A stretch of DNA of 64,000 nt from Limnomonas spitsbergensis (taxonomy: Eukaryota > Chlorophyta > Chlorophyceae > Chlamydomonadales): contig JAYJMM010000116.1 of NCBI GenBank assembly GCA_037349105.1, forward strand, positions 5,022,001 through 5,086,000. Direction: 5' to 3'. The stretch's first letter is position 1. Each line of letters starts with the position of its first letter. Below are positions 43,768-56,504 of the stretch, in pieces. The notes under the pieces were generated by a model. It worked only from the letters and a program-made list of their open reading frames with translations. It ran no database searches and was not told where the DNA came from. Both the position numbers and the translations under genes were made by a program.

Positions 43768-46700
43768 TTAGAACGGGAGAGGTCGGTTGATTGGGCAGCA
43801 GATGTTGCTTGTTGGGCGCAGTGACTCAATAGACCATTGTATAGGGTAGGAAAACGATGCTGGAAACGGCTTGAAGAACGAGAGCAGAGTGGGGCATGCG
43901 ATCGCCTTTGACTTGTAGCAAATCTGGGAGCCAGACATAAGCGGCGTGATGGGGAAATTGCGGGCCTTGATCATCGACCCAGTGGAGAAGTCTGACCACT
44001 GGACATTGATGGCGACTACCCGTCCGTTGAGGTAGAAGCCATCCTTGGTGTCAAAGTCTGACCGGCAGGCAGGCTCTGAGCAGGGGCAGGGGGCCATGGG
44101 CAGGGTCAGGACAGCGGCACAAGTGTAAGCGTGCTTGATTTGTGTGCCAAGAGGAGACAAAGTGTCAGTGATGGGAGGGCCGAATGACAAGGCAGTTCTG
44201 ACCGGCAGGCAGGCTTTGTGCAGAGGCAGGATGGAGGGATAGAGTGTTGGCTTCTGGCAAGGTACCAAGACCAGACTCACTGCTTTTAAAAGGAGTTTCT
44301 AGGCCGGAGCACTTAACTTCTTCCAACACAAATGCAGCACCTCGATGCAGCACCCTCTCAATCACTACCATGCAAGGAAGCATGGCGAACTCTACTATTT
44401 GTCTTCCCTTCCGTGTTTTCTCTGCCCTGGATATGCTGCTCACAGCTACCAGTGACACTGATCAGTTCAGGGTGCTTCAGCTATACATCAGCTTCAATCT
44501 ATTTATACTAGGAATAAGCAGGTAAGGTGTGTGCTGCCTTCAAAACGTACACATGAGGGGCCCCCATGCCAATTCGGGACCTGTTTGTTACTCACGCATG
44601 GCAATTGACAGGCTGCTTCCACCCTGGGTGGCCAGCTGCTGGTAGCAACGGCTGGCTCCTTTCAGTGGCTGGTTGATGTAGCGGAGGGTCATGCAGTACA
44701 TGCCGGGGCTGGTTTCCTCTGGAACGGAAAGATCATAAGGCAAGCTGGAGGAAGCATAGTCCGCACATTTGTGGTAGGGGAATATGGCTGCGCAACAGCA
44801 AGAACTACGATTAGCAGGTCAAAATCACTTTATAAGCTGAGTGTGGTGATAGGGGAGGATTGCTGCTCAAAAGCTATCTACCATGTCAGTGCAGGTGGCT
44901 ATCTACCCTGACAGTGCAGGTGGCTATCTACCCTGTCAGTGCAGGTGGCTATCTAACCTGACAGTGCAGGTGGCTATCTACCCTGTCAGTGCAGGTGGCT
45001 ATCTACCCTGTCAGGTGGCTATCTACCCTGACAGTGCAGGTGGCTATCTACCCTGCCAGTGCAGGTGGCTATATACCCTGTCAGTGCAGGTGGCTATCTA
45101 ACCTGACAGTGCAGGTGGCTATTTAGGTGGAGCAGGGTCTGGCTTATCTTACATGTCTTGAGGGTTGTCATGTATGCAGGGCTTACTCAGAAAGATGGGA
45201 ACCCTCATCACTAGGCAAGCAAACAAGCTAATAAATCCGTCAATCACGAGACTAATTGGAGCAAAATTGGGTGCAGCTACCGGTAGCCCGCAATGCTCAT
45301 CATGCCGTTTACCTTGATTGGAAGCTGGGGCACCAGATGAGGAGCCTGGTCCGGAGTTTGGGCCGGCAGCGTTTGGGCCAGAGGGGTTTGAGCCAGAAGG
45401 GTTAGGGCTGGATGGATTTGAGCCGGAAGGGTTTGGGCCGGAGGGGTTTGAGCCAGAGGGATTTGGGCCAGACGGGTTTGAGCCGGAAGGGGTTGGGCCA
45501 GAGGGGTTTGAGCCAGAAGGGGTTGGGCCAGACGGGTTTGAGCCAGAAGGGGTTGGGCCAGACGGGTTTGAGCCAGAAGGGGTTGGGCCAGACGGGTTTG
45601 AGCCAGAAGGGGTTGGGCCAGACGGGTTTGAGCCAGAAGGGGTTGGGCCAGGGGATGATATGGGGGAGGGTGTGGGGGAGGAATCGCTGTTTGAGCCAGA
45701 GGAGTTTGGGCCAGGGGATGATATGGGGGAGGGTGTGGGGGAGGAATCGGGAGAAGGGACAGGGGAGGGTATGGGGGAGGTAGCGTCGGAAGGGCTAGGG
45801 GTGTTGACGGGGGAGGGTATCGGGGAGGAATCGGTTGGGGAGGGAGATGAGTCGGGCGCTGGGGTAGAAGTACCGAATGCTCCACCAGGGAGCTCGCAGG
45901 AGCTCACAATATATTGGGCCAGGCTGGGGTCTGTGTTGGCTTGCTCAGGGGTGAACTTTTGAATTGCTGCCTGCTTGCTGTCACTGAGCTGGAGCGTGGC
46001 CATGGCCGGGGCGATGATGATGATATTGTTTGCCACGGGTGCGTGAACGGTGATGGTTGCTGTGGGGACAGGAGCGGAGGCATATGAGTTGCAGTCAGTC
46101 AAGCTGTGCATGAGGTCCAATTATCTGGCCGGTGAAATGGTGTCGGCGATCATTGAAAGAGGAGAGTGCCGCATAGTGCATGCATGCAGGTGCGATGATC
46201 AGAGTGACGCAAGGGCAACGGTAGCAGCAACCTTCACCCAGACGGCAGAATGCATCCCTATCATATTCACAAACAGACGCACGGCCAGCCACTCCACAAC
46301 ATGGGGAGTAGAACATCCCCCAACTCATTAGGGTTAAGGGTGCACGGATCTCTGTGAAAGGTTCATGACAGCCGCATGGCAGGCCACTCACTTGCGACAG
46401 GCGTGTATATGACAATGGTCGAACCCTGCTCAGCAGTGACAGTGACCGTGTTGGCCACCATTGAGGAGACCCATACGTTTGCCGCCATTGCGTTCAGTGT
46501 GACGGTGAGGGTGAGGCCGCCGCAGATGTGTGTATTTACCGAAGCCGCCGCCGTGACGATGACTGCGCCCTGGCTCTGTGGCGACTCGACCAGGAGAGCT
46601 CTGGGCACTGGTGCAGTGACACTGACAGAGGTTGCCTTGGCAGCCAGGACTGAGAGGGTGCCTGCCTTCTGGGCTTCGGGGTCTGCCGCGGTGACCGTGA

Positions 46701-47528
46701 CTGTGCCAGCATCGCTCTTAATGGTGCTATCTTCTTCGGCTCCGAGCAGCGACCGCGGGTTGTGTGTGGCTGTCATGAGGCTGGGAAGTTGCGTGGTGGA
46801 AAGCGATGCCAGAGTCGCACTGGTGTGGGGCAAGGTGGCTTCCGCTGCCGCCAGCATGGGGATCCTGCTGGGGAGGAGCGTGGTGGTGGCGACGGCCACT
46901 ACTAGCCTGCCTGCTGAGATGGGCATTCAGGGAGAGGGTGCAAGCAGCAAGGGATGTGGGCGTTAATAACAGGGGCAGGGCGCCGGGCATAAGATGGATA
47001 GAAGTGCCATCATTAGTACACTATGGCATGCTTAGCACTGGCTCATATATACCTGCAAGCTCGGATGCACCCAGGCCATTGCCTGCCCTGGAATTAGATC
47101 AACTAAGAAAGGGCAGCATGCACCCAAGGAAGGTACTAAGGTAGTGGGAGGACATGTTGCTAATGACCGTTTAGTCAATCAATCAATCAAGACACCGATA
47201 TTTAGGGGTAGGTGGCAGCCAGCAGCATATGACTCTCCGTTCACGTGATGTACGACCCGCTGTCACATACTATTTTTAAATTTAGGAGATCCTGGCATTC
47301 GAGATAGAGACAGGGGGAGATGTTGTTTTGCTTTCGGCCTAACTTGACGGATTACGTAATGATTTGATTTGAGAGCACGGTCATCATCCACGGGACCACT
47401 GACGCACGCTTCAGTCATGACATCGATTATAACGCTATCTACTCACCTTGACATGTCGTGCTAAACTGTAGTATTAGAGCGAAGAGCAGCATGGACGTAG
47501 TAGCATGCGACTGGGGTGATGACGCCAT
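43768..47528 (-). CDS. Pherophorin-like secreted matrix glycoprotein
   Basis: Five exons, 47528-47447, 46913-46392, 46059-45313, 44787-44596, 44075-43768, give about 616 aa. Residues 1-27 form a signal peptide (hydrophobic core SMLLFALILQFST). The next 220 residues are Val/Thr/Ala-rich short beta-like segments (GTVTVTA, SVSVTAPVP, GAVIVTAAA, NTVTVTAEQG), a domain I do not recognise. Then come about 190 residues of Ser/Pro repeat (SPTPSPISSPGP, PSGSNPSGPTPSGSN), typical of hydroxyproline-rich glycoproteins. A Cys-bearing C-terminal domain follows: FPYHKCADYASSSLPYDLSV and GMYCMTLRY, then PACRSDFDTKDGFYLNGRVV and GSQICYKSKAIACPTLLSFF. The order FPY-x-x-C, YC, C, ICY matches one pherophorin domain of Volvox/Chlamydomonas matrix proteins, though the usual second Cys after FPY is His. 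Expected in cell wall or extracellular matrix. The acceptor at 46914 is a CAGCAG tandem, so one residue may vary. Confidence 0.8.
44882..45122 (-). repeat. 25-bp minisatellite in a pherophorin-gene intron
   Basis: About ten copies of CAGTGCAGGTGGCTATCTAC plus CCTGT or CCTGA, in the intron 44788-45312. Confidence 0.95.
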
Positions 47529-48305
47529 GTTCTTTCCACATATGCGCAGGGCTGAGGGCTTCATAATCAGTGAACTAGCAGGCGTGTAGCGCATGCATGA
47601 TGTGTTTTCCCGTCAAGAAGTCCTGAGAAATCAACTATTCCGAGCCGTGTCCATGTTTTATTTATACTGGTTCTTCAAGGCGGGCGGGTGGGGGAGGTTC
47701 TTGGTCGCACGCACCTGTAACGCCTGGTAGCAGCGCTTGAATTGGAAGCGAGCAGCATTTCAAAGTTCGGAAGTTTCCAACTGTCGCTGGATTTCAAACA
47801 CATAGAATCGGCGATTACTGTTCCGATTACTGTTCGGCCTGCGGCCTTCTCGCAAACGCTCATGTCAGGTAGCGGTTAGCGTTGTAGCCCGTACGTACAT
47901 GACAGAATCAAAGGCTTTAACTCAATGCTGGGAACTGAATGACCGCGGTGACTAAAAACAGAGGGACAGAAGGCCGGCGTAGGCTGGTTGAAGGCCGGTG
48001 CCTGCTGGTCGAAGCCAGGTTGATGGCTGGTTGATTGGAGGCTGGCTGGTTACAAGCTGACAAGCTGTTGCAAACTTACGGTATACCCTACTGGCTCAAT
48101 GAAAGGAAGGAAACGGACAGGGTGCCAACTGGGAATCGGGGGTATTGTTACTACCTCCCGGTACATCCCAACAGTTTTGATCTAGTTTCCTTCCAGTTTC
48201 CTTCTAGTTTTCAAGTAACCCAAACTGTTTATAGTTAACACTGTACTACCCTCCAGATTCAATACCGGAACAAACATGTTAAGTAGTAAACTACACAAAT
48301 TCTCC
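47529..48305. other. 5' flank of the pherophorin-like gene, no other gene seen
   Basis: Presumed promoter of the minus-strand gene. Contains short GGCTGGTTGA-type repeats near 47,980-48,050. Frames are short and motif-free. Confidence 0.4.
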
Positions 48306-48309
48306 ACGT

Positions 48310-48650
48310 CCTCTGTCACTCTGATTTCCCTGACCTGAAAACTGGACCAACTGAGTGGACGTCTATCTGGACCAACTGAGCCCTCCCTCTGATCTCCCTC
48401 ATGACCTCAAAACTGGACCAACTGTTTGATCAAATGGACCAACTGAACCCTCCCTCCACGCCCTCCCTCTGATCTCCCTCGTGACCTCAAAACTGGACCA
48501 ACCGGACCAACTAGACCAACTAAGCCAACTGAACCTTCCCTCTGATACCCCTCGTGATACCAAAACTGGACCAACTGGACCAATACGACCAACTGAATTC
48601 TCCCTCTGATCTCCCTTGTGACCTCGAAACTGGACCAACTGGACCAGACC
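48310..48650. repeat. Tandem repeat of GGACCAACTG / CTCCCTCTGATCTCCCT units
   Basis: Five irregular copies of a 60-70 bp unit (ACCTCAAAACTGGACCAACT then CCCTCCCTCTGATCTCCCT), with inner GGACCAACT duplications. Confidence 0.9.
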
Positions 48651-48817
48651 CCCCACCCCCAAAACCCTGATCAGCAGGTGGCTTGCAGCCCCCACCCCCC
48701 CGTCAAAGAAACCTGATCAGGTGGCTCGCAGCCCCACCCCCCGCCAAAGAAAATGATCAGGGGGCTTGTAGGCCCCCTCCCCCATGCCCAAACTTATCTT
48801 GCCAGTCACTAGCGCCA

Positions 48818-49190
48818 AAAAGGGTATGCATGCGGCCTACCAGCCGCCTTCCGGGCTACATTCGGCCCTTCAGCCCGGCCCCTGAAGTCGCGCACTTCGA
48901 TCACAAACACCTAAAAAGGGTGGTTGCTCAGAGTAAGAATGTGGCCCACCGACCGCTCTCCGGGCTAAATTTGGCCCTTCGGGCCGGACCCTCAGCTCGC
49001 GCACGTCGGTCACTAGCGTGTCAACAGGGTGGTTGCTGAGAGTATGCATGCGGCTCACCGACCGCCCTCCAGGCTTCATGCGGCCCTTCAGCCCGGTCCC
49101 TTAAGTCGCGCACGTCGATCACTAGCGCCTCAACAAGGTGGTCGCCCAGGGTAAGAAGGTGGCCCACCGACCGCCCTCCGAGACACAAAG
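48818..49190 (+). repeat. About 110-bp tandem monomers upstream of the LINE
   Basis: Three full and one partial diverged units. Landmarks CCGGGCTACATTCGGCCC (48,851), CCGGGCTAAATTTGGCCC (48,960) and CCAGGCTTCATGCGGCCC (49,070) each precede a CGCGCAC-TCG-TCAC segment and a GGGTGGTTGCT-type segment. They end about 120 bp before LINE coding similarity starts. Confidence 0.85.
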
Positions 49191-49194
49191 ACCG

Positions 49195-52100
49195 GGGTTG
49201 TGCACTCTGACCCTCTCACAGTGAAGAAAACCACCCAAGGTTTCTTACAAGCCTCCTTCACTCCCCCCATGTTGACAATACTGGCAAATATCTCCCAGAA
49301 GGAAGAGGGACCATGAATTATCCGTGGGAGGATGGTGACCTTCCAGATAACTTCAGCCTGACCTCAGCACGCTGGTCGGACGCGGCCATCACAACGTTCC
49401 TAGGGCACGACGAACTCCCAGAGATGGCAAAACTTCAAGAGGCAGACCTACTTTAGTTGGTTCTTGACCACTGTACTTCCCAGGCACGCATACATCAGAC
49501 CAAGAGAGGCAAAATTCCCGGAACCGACAACATCCCAAATGATTTGCTAAAAGCCTTGCCTGATGAACGGCACGACACCATCCATGGCCTCTTTATCATA
49601 AGGTGGGTGACTAGCAAGAACCACTCCAAACGCCTGGAAATAACCCAACACCATCTTGCTCATAATTTTCATAAAAATAATGACCCTTCTCTAGTCGCTA
49701 ACTACAGACCTATTGGCCTAGCCAATGCGCTATATAAGCTTTGGACGAGCAATTTCATGTACATGACCATGCATCACGCCTTATTTAACAAAATCATACA
49801 CACATCTCATGAGGGGGGCATTATTTGCAGATACACCAGGAGGCAGTTACGGAACCTCATCAACTCATTTGATGATGCTTACCACTCCGAACAGGATTTG
49901 TTCTGCCTCTACATCGATTTCAGCAATGCGTTCAACAAGGTGGAACATGACAAACTGTTGTGCATTACTGGTATGCAAGACCTGGGAATCCCTCTTGATG
50001 CAACTGAAGTAGTCAAAGGCCTTTACAAAGACAGTCGCACCACCACCGTATGGCCAGGGGGAAATACTGACCCTATAGAGATCACAAGGGGATCCATACA
50101 AGGGAACCCCCTCTCCCCCCTATTGTTCATACTTAACATAGAACCGCTCCTCCGCTGGCTCCACGTAGGAGGACGAGGCTACATGCACGGTTGCCTAAGG
50201 GAAAGGACCGATCCCATCAAGGCATGCATGGCGCATGTTGAAGGACACGCATAACCACGCTGCATCGGGGTTCGTTGATGACACAAAAACACTGGCAAGC
50301 AACAAGGCTAACATGGTGATCCAAACAGAAAAGATCCATGCCTATTCAACGTGGGCAGGCTTGCTCGTTAACATGTCTAAATGCTCGGCAACTGCCATCC
50401 TCCATGGCAAGGCATCAATTAGGGGCGGCGATGCTACCAACCTTGACAGGCTCACAAGCCTGCTAGGCCACTCTGCTCTCATGATGGGGGGAAAACCCAT
50501 CCCCTTCTTACCCCCCGCATAAACATATACATATCTCGGGGTGCACTTGTGCCATGCCATGTTGTGGGGCAAGCAGCTTGAAGAAATCATTCACGACGCA
50601 GAGAAGAAAGGCCGCCAGCTTGCAACCACTCTGGCCCCGCCGAGGCAGTGCATCCACGTGCTACAGATGGTCATAACATATGTCTTATGGTTTCTGCGTG
50701 GCGCTACTGGTATACACCATGTTGGAACTTGGCCGCCTAGACAAAGTCATAGCATGCATTGCCAGGCGGTGCTGCAGGCTCGGACGATCCTTCCCCACTT
50801 GCGCCGTTCTAATTAGCAAAGAAGAAGCAGGCTTCGGAGTCATCTCCCTCTCAGTGGACTGCGCTCAAAAGCACAGCTTGCCTCGTCAGAGCTTGCGAAG
50901 ACACAGGATACCTAGGCATCATCACAAAGTCCCTCCTCTACATACAACGCGACCAAATGGGCGGTGCCCCGGTTGAAGAAATGTCAGATGGCATGCCACG
51001 GTTCTGAACGGGCCTGCAACAACTAGCTACCATGGGCCGCCACGACCTGGAGCTCACCATGTACGGCAAGTTTTCAAACAGATCCCACCCGACGGGGTGA
51101 CTCTCTATAGCCAAGATGGGGGAAGTTTGGCTGCCCTTCTCCGGTCTCGTATAGTGTGCCCAACCCTCACGACCCCCATGCAAGCCATAGGGGTCAACTA
51201 AGCACCTATCCATTCCAGTAACACCGAAAGCAACTTACATGCCAGCCTCCCCCACGTGTTCCCCCACCTTCTGGCTGAGTACAAAAAATTACACATGCAC
51301 CCTGAACCACAGGCAGGAACCCCCTACCCACCTCTAGAGGCAAGGGACACTCATCATCCCGAGCACCTCCGGCAGGGTAGGACTGGCAGACACCTGGCCG
51401 TGAAATCCACATAGGAGACAACACGGACAGTGAGACAGCATGTCAGACTCGACCCTGCGGAAGGCAACCCAGACAGAGACATTGTCCCCCCCCAAACAGT
51501 ATATTATCCAAATAGGGACATGCACGGCCAACGCAGACGGCCCCAACAACAAAATCACTAACGAAAACACCGCCCACACCTACCGACCAGATGGAAAATG
51601 GTCCCCTAAGTAAAGAGGCCCACGCCAGATCCCAAGCGTGATACCATGACACAAAATCACGGATCCGCAACTGCACTTGGACGTCGCAGCTACCACCTTC
51701 GCCGAAAACATGGCCAGGATGCAGACCCGATACCGCCTAGCAAGTAAAAACAGTAAGAAAGGCTCAATGAGGAGCAACATGGGAAACAACTGGGGCTGCC
51801 CTGATGAGCTGATGAGTCCTCTGAGCGAGGCACTAGGGACAACCATGGAGAAGTTGCGTCACCATTTGACGGAAATGCTTGCATACCATCGTACACAAAA
51901 GGACCAGCTGTTCGGAGCCAATTACGACGTATATTCCACTGCATGGACAGGTTCCTCCCAAGCACACCCTGGGCAAGATATCAAAGAATGTGAGAGAGCC
52001 CTCCGGTGGGCTATTTCCAGCTCTGAAAGCGTACCTGCAAGCCCTACGTGCAACGTGATGATAATTCCACATGCACCAGGCAGCCCCCTTCTGAACCACC

Positions 52101-53010
52101 TGCAACACCCCAACACCCAGATCCTAATGGCAGTAAGTACAACAATGACGTCAGACCCAAGGAGACACTTCAAACAACCAGATCACTGGCTAATTGAGGG
52201 ATGCAACCACAATCTCGATCTGCACCATGATCGCGGTGGCGGTATTCAACGCTGCTAGGAAGCAATCATACCTCTCAGAATGCAACATGAACAAGCTACA
52301 CAGACTCACGCAAGGCCCAATTGCAACCTTTGGCAGGCCCCACTACCCGGATGCCGCCCCTACGTGCATTCACGACAGTAAATATACCGGTAGTGTCAAA
52401 GCACCCCACGCCCTGAGAAAACTCTCCCCTACAGGCCCACCCAGGCAAGCATACGTCGGGCCTACCATGCCAAACCCAGGGAATGAAGATGATAACCGCG
52501 ATGACAAGTTCCCATGCACCCGCCCTCTGTGTGCACATACAGACGGGGTGTACAACTATACACATATGGATCATGCATCAAGACAGACCAAGTACAGACC
52601 ATTGGGGAGGCTATCCGCGGCAGCTATACCAGAGGTCACGTGTCAATCAGGATCAACCCCAACGGTATGGGCAGCACTTATACTACAATTCGGGCTGAAT
52701 TGAGCGCAATCCACATAACCCTCATCCACCAGGCTGTGGCCGCACCCAACGAGGACATCCACCTCTACACGGACAGCGCATGCTCCATCAGCATGATTAG
52801 GAGAATCCTCGACGCCCCTTGGACCCTGTCTAAGAGCAAGCACTTTGGCCCACTCAACAAGATCCTAGACGCACTACGTGTGAGAGCCGAAAGCAGAGGG
52901 AAAACATACATCTCGAAGGTCAGATCCCACACGGGGGTAGCTAGCTATGTGGAAGTTGACAGGGCAGCCGGTAGTGTAAAACCCCAACGACCCTAGAAAC
53001 ACCATAGATC
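49195..53010 (+). mobile_element. Decayed non-LTR retrotransposon (LINE) with RT and RNase H
   Basis: Reverse transcriptase similarity starts near 49,490 (GKIPGTDNIPNDLLKALPDE). It continues with NYRPIGLANALYKLW (about 49,700), LYIDFSNAFNKVEHDKLLC (about 49,907) and RGSIQGNPLSPLLFILNIEP (about 50,087) in the frame 49457-50254. The catalytic box is FVDD at 50271-50282, in another frame, so there is at least one frameshift. Thumb-like sequence (TYTYLGVHLCHAMLWGKQLE) follows across stops. A RNase H domain is in 52514-52996: RAELSAIH, LYTDSACSI, and VRSHTGVASYVEVDRAAG. No endonuclease or ORF1 is visible upstream, and stops break most of 50,500-52,500. RT followed by RNase H fits L1- or I-like algal LINEs; the clade is not resolved. 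Non-functional. Confidence 0.9.
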
Positions 53011-54058
53011 AAGGCGAGAATGACCCGTACTAAAAAATAGTACCGTTTTGTCCCTCTCGGATTTGTTTTTTTGATGGTTTTATATGAAACCAATCATAAA
53101 AATCCAATAGTTTGGGGTACATCAGGCTTTTTAGCCGCAATCTTCGCCCCCGTTCTCTGTCAGAGTGAACCAATCTCCATGTAAAATGAGGATGCAGTTA
53201 AAATTGTTTGGGGCAATCGATAGAGCGAAGGCAAAGGCTGCAGAAAGAGCTACAGATCACGCTCAAGAGCTTTCCATGACATATGACGACCTAGGGATCA
53301 CATGCGGCTTTGCCCCGCCCCGTCCGTTTCCTCTCTCCCCGATTCCTCTCCTTCCGATCAATGAAAAGGGGGCGAAGCAAGCCAAAAGAGTGCGCGAGGC
53401 TCGGGGCAACTCCACTAGGCATTCAGCGAACACCACGCTCTTCGCGTACATTGAGCGGGCGAGGCTGATATTTGTTGCTAGGATGGAACACCCTGACTGA
53501 TGGTGCTGATTTTATTTATTTCCAACTATTTTCCAACTGCATTCTGACGGTCAAATAATCTGTTAGTTGCACCTTTGCCTCCATGTGGCCTCTTGTTTCA
53601 GTAAGTATTGTCTTGCTCGTGAATACAGTTACATTAGAAGCTGGAGAACATACAAAGCTGCATGCCTTGTTTAAAGACTTTTGAGGGGGAAACCAATTTT
53701 AAGCTCATAAATGGTTTTTTGATAAAGCCAAACGCATAAAAAACTTTCAGGTACAAAAAAAGCGAACCAACCATAAATAACCGACCGTGGTCAAAAGCAA
53801 ATTCCGGGTTTCAAAAAATAAACTCAGAAAAAAACCAATTCCGACCAAAACTACAGGGTACGGTATGGGTGCAACACACACCAAAACAAAACCCAGAGAC
53901 GGCCAATGGCCAACCTGCGCCCGCCCCGCTTTACGTCACAAGCCTCCTAGACGGGACTAAAAAGCCGATCACTAATAGCCACTCAGGCGGCCAATTCACA
54001 AACACTGGGGTCTACGGCAACGCATGGGCAATGGCGCTTCCCGCCATGCACAAAAAGA
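53011..54058. other. A/T-richer spacer with two unassigned ORFs
   Basis: ORFs at 53165-53500 (111 aa, Ala/Lys/Arg-rich start) and 53869-54177 (102 aa) match no family I know, and the second runs into the inverted-repeat arm. Runs of A and T are frequent (53,030-53,110; 53,690-53,860). Confidence 0.35.
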
Positions 54059-54540
54059 GCGGAGTGTCAGTCAGGTGCCCAAACAACTATTTTGGGGGTG
54101 CGCGCTATGTACGAAAAACAGCAGATATTAAAACGTGCGCTAGCGCGCGACTGTTTGATTTGACATCCGTCGAGTGATCCTTACGCAAGTCCCAGTAGCG
54201 AAGCTCAATCCTGGGGGCAGAGACGGGTGCTAACGACTTCTGACGTTTCGGGGCCCCAACAGCCACACGTTTCCTCAGGCCAGGAACCGGCAGAGGAGGA
54301 GGAGGACGACTTTGCTGAGTACCGCTGACCGTGTACTATCCTTCCTAGCATCAAACGAGGGTTTTGACTGTGTCTTACTGTACTGGCTGAGAGTGCTGCG
54401 CGGATGGAAATTAATATAATTGTAACTGATGCGCGACGTTAAATTAAATAACCTGCTGAGCAGCGTTGAATGAAAATAAAAATTCGCCGCTGCGCGGCCG
54501 TTTTGAAATTATTTTTGGCTGCGCGACGAAGGAATAAATT
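54059..54540 (+). repeat. Left inverted arm
   Basis: Begins GCGGAGTGTCAGTCAGGTGC and ends near AGGAATAAATT. AT-rich sequence punctuated by GCGCG and TGCGCG motifs. Confidence 0.75.
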
Positions 54541-55804
54541 CTTTTTTTGCCTGCGCGGACCGTAAGTGGTTTTACGGTACTTTCATTTACCCCAGCCATT
54601 CCCATTCAAAACGCATTGTCATGAAGAGTCCCAGTCATATCGTGTCCCGAGGCAGAGCTCGACCCATTCTCGACCCTAGCACTTCAGGGTGTCTTTGCAT
54701 GTCAGCGACTTAAAGCCAAATATTTGTTGGCTAGCTAATGAAGAAAAGGGGGGGGGGATGAGCATTAAGAAATCTGCTGCTAAGGGTCAGTCGCATGATG
54801 GGTAGGGTAATTCATCATTGACTTTTGTACGGAATTAGCAAAACCTAGTCTCTACCACTTCACGACTGTAGGTCGAATCCTGGGGTGACATTTTAGTACT
54901 CCTAGACAGAGCAGCGCCACGCAAAGGGGATGCATGGGGGCACTGCCCCCTTCCTCTATCAGAGCCTCTAAAACAGCAAGAGACACAACCAGAACCAAGT
55001 ATCTCTTCATCCTTAAAATGAACTCGGATCCACACAAGTTTGTACGTGACAGATATGTACTGCTTGATGCCAAGCACTTGTTGGCTAGCGCCTAAATAAA
55101 AGGAACAAACAAAGTAAATGACAAAAAGCTATCGAGAGTCGGTCGTGAGGTGGGCAGTGGAGGACTTAAGTACCTATACCACGGCCTTCGATATCCCATT
55201 CATGGATCGCATTTCTCTCAGTTCTAGCTGTGCTGGTGTTGTAAATATTTTTAAGGGACAGAAGAATACGCTATTGTGTCTGCTATTTTAACGTTGTGAA
55301 AACTTTGAATGCTTCGTAGGGGCCGCTCCGGTGGGCTGGCAACCCCTGTTACAAATTGACAAATTCTTCCCATACGCACTGGATTTGTTCAAGTCAGTGC
55401 GTGCAGAGTACTGCTCCTACTAAAATCAAGCTTTCTGGGGGGACCTACCGCGGGACCTACCGCGGGACCTACCTCAAAATCCACCACGCTCGAAGATTCT
55501 GCCTGCATGGCATTCGGTGAGAGGTGGGGGGGGCTGTCGGGCACCTGAGGGAGAATGGAGTCATGCAATGCCGATGTGGGTGGCTCAGCCTGTCCACCGG
55601 CTAAGTCATCACGATTATGATGCAATTTAATTACCGGTATACTAAAACCTGTTTTGCCATCTAATACCGGTATCCCCTTGATGAATAATGAATCCCAATG
55701 CAGACTTCTATCACAAAGGAGCCCTATCTTGTCCTAGCTGAGTGTTTATAGACCGTTAAACGCCTTAGGGTCCGCGGCTCCGCGCCCCCCCCCCCCCCCC
55801 CCCC

Positions 55805-56280
55805 AATAATTTATTGATTTCGTTGCGCATCCCCAAAAGAGTTTTAAAACGGCGGCGCAGCGGCGAATTTTTATTTAAAGTAACGCCGTGCAGCAGGAAA
55901 TTTAATTTAACATCGCGCATCAGTGAAAATAATATTAATTTCCGTCCGCGCAGCACTTTCAGCTTGTACAGTAAAACTCAATTACAACCCTCGTTTGATG
56001 CTAGCAAGGATAGTACACGGTCAGCAATACTCGGCAGAGTCGTCACCCTCCTCTTCCGCCGGTTCCTGGCCTCATGAAACGGGTGGCTGTTGGGGCCCTG
56101 AAACGTCAGCAGTCGTCAGCACCCGTCTCTGCCTCCAGGATCGAGCTTCGCTACGGGGACTGGCGTACGGATCACTCTACGGATGTCAAATCAAACAGTC
56201 GCGCAAGCGTTTTTATTTATTTTGTAATTCGTAGCGCGCACCCCCAAAATAGTTGTTTGGGCACTTGACTGACACTCCGC
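55805..56280 (-). repeat. Right inverted arm
   Basis: Reverse-complement partner of the left arm, from AATAATTTATTGATTTCGTT to GACTGACACTCCGC. Small indels relative to the left arm (for example GTTTTAAAAC against GTTTTGAAAT). Confidence 0.75.
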
Positions 56281-56504
56281 GCACCGGCGATTTTTGAATC
56301 ATTATTAGCGCGCACCCCAATAGTACCCGAGAGATTTTCTAAAAGAAAGGAACGATAGGGATTCCTCGGCAGTTTCTAGGCGTTACATAGGGACCCACCC
56401 CGTACCGGACACCTCATTTGAGACCAAAGTTCTCCTTCCTCCTTTCATTGTTTCGATTGATTTTTGTTGCTAACCAAGAATCATGCTTAAGGTCTGTTGA
56501 ACTG

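Larger units (their letters stand above)
54059..56280. mobile_element. Element with about 480-bp terminal inverted arms
   Basis: 54059-54540 and 55805-56280 are inverted copies of each other with scattered mismatches. Outer ends read GCGGAGTGTCAGTCA and, in reverse complement, the same. Shared inner landmarks include CATCAAACGAGGGTT, AACCGGCAGAGGAGGAGG/GAACCGGCGGAAGAGGAGG and AAATTCGCCGCTGCGCGGCC. The 1264-bp centre has no recognisable transposase and contains a run of 18 C at about 55,787-55,804. I see no clear target-site duplication. A non-autonomous foldback DNA transposon or a palindromic rearrangement are the main options. Confidence 0.7.

Noticed and set aside
45277..45885. Alternative frames over the Ser/Pro region (LAQTRLAQPLLAQ repeats; GPDGFEPEG repeats on the plus strand)
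   Set aside because: Shadows of the pherophorin-like coding frame, which has the signal peptide, splice continuity and Cys motifs.
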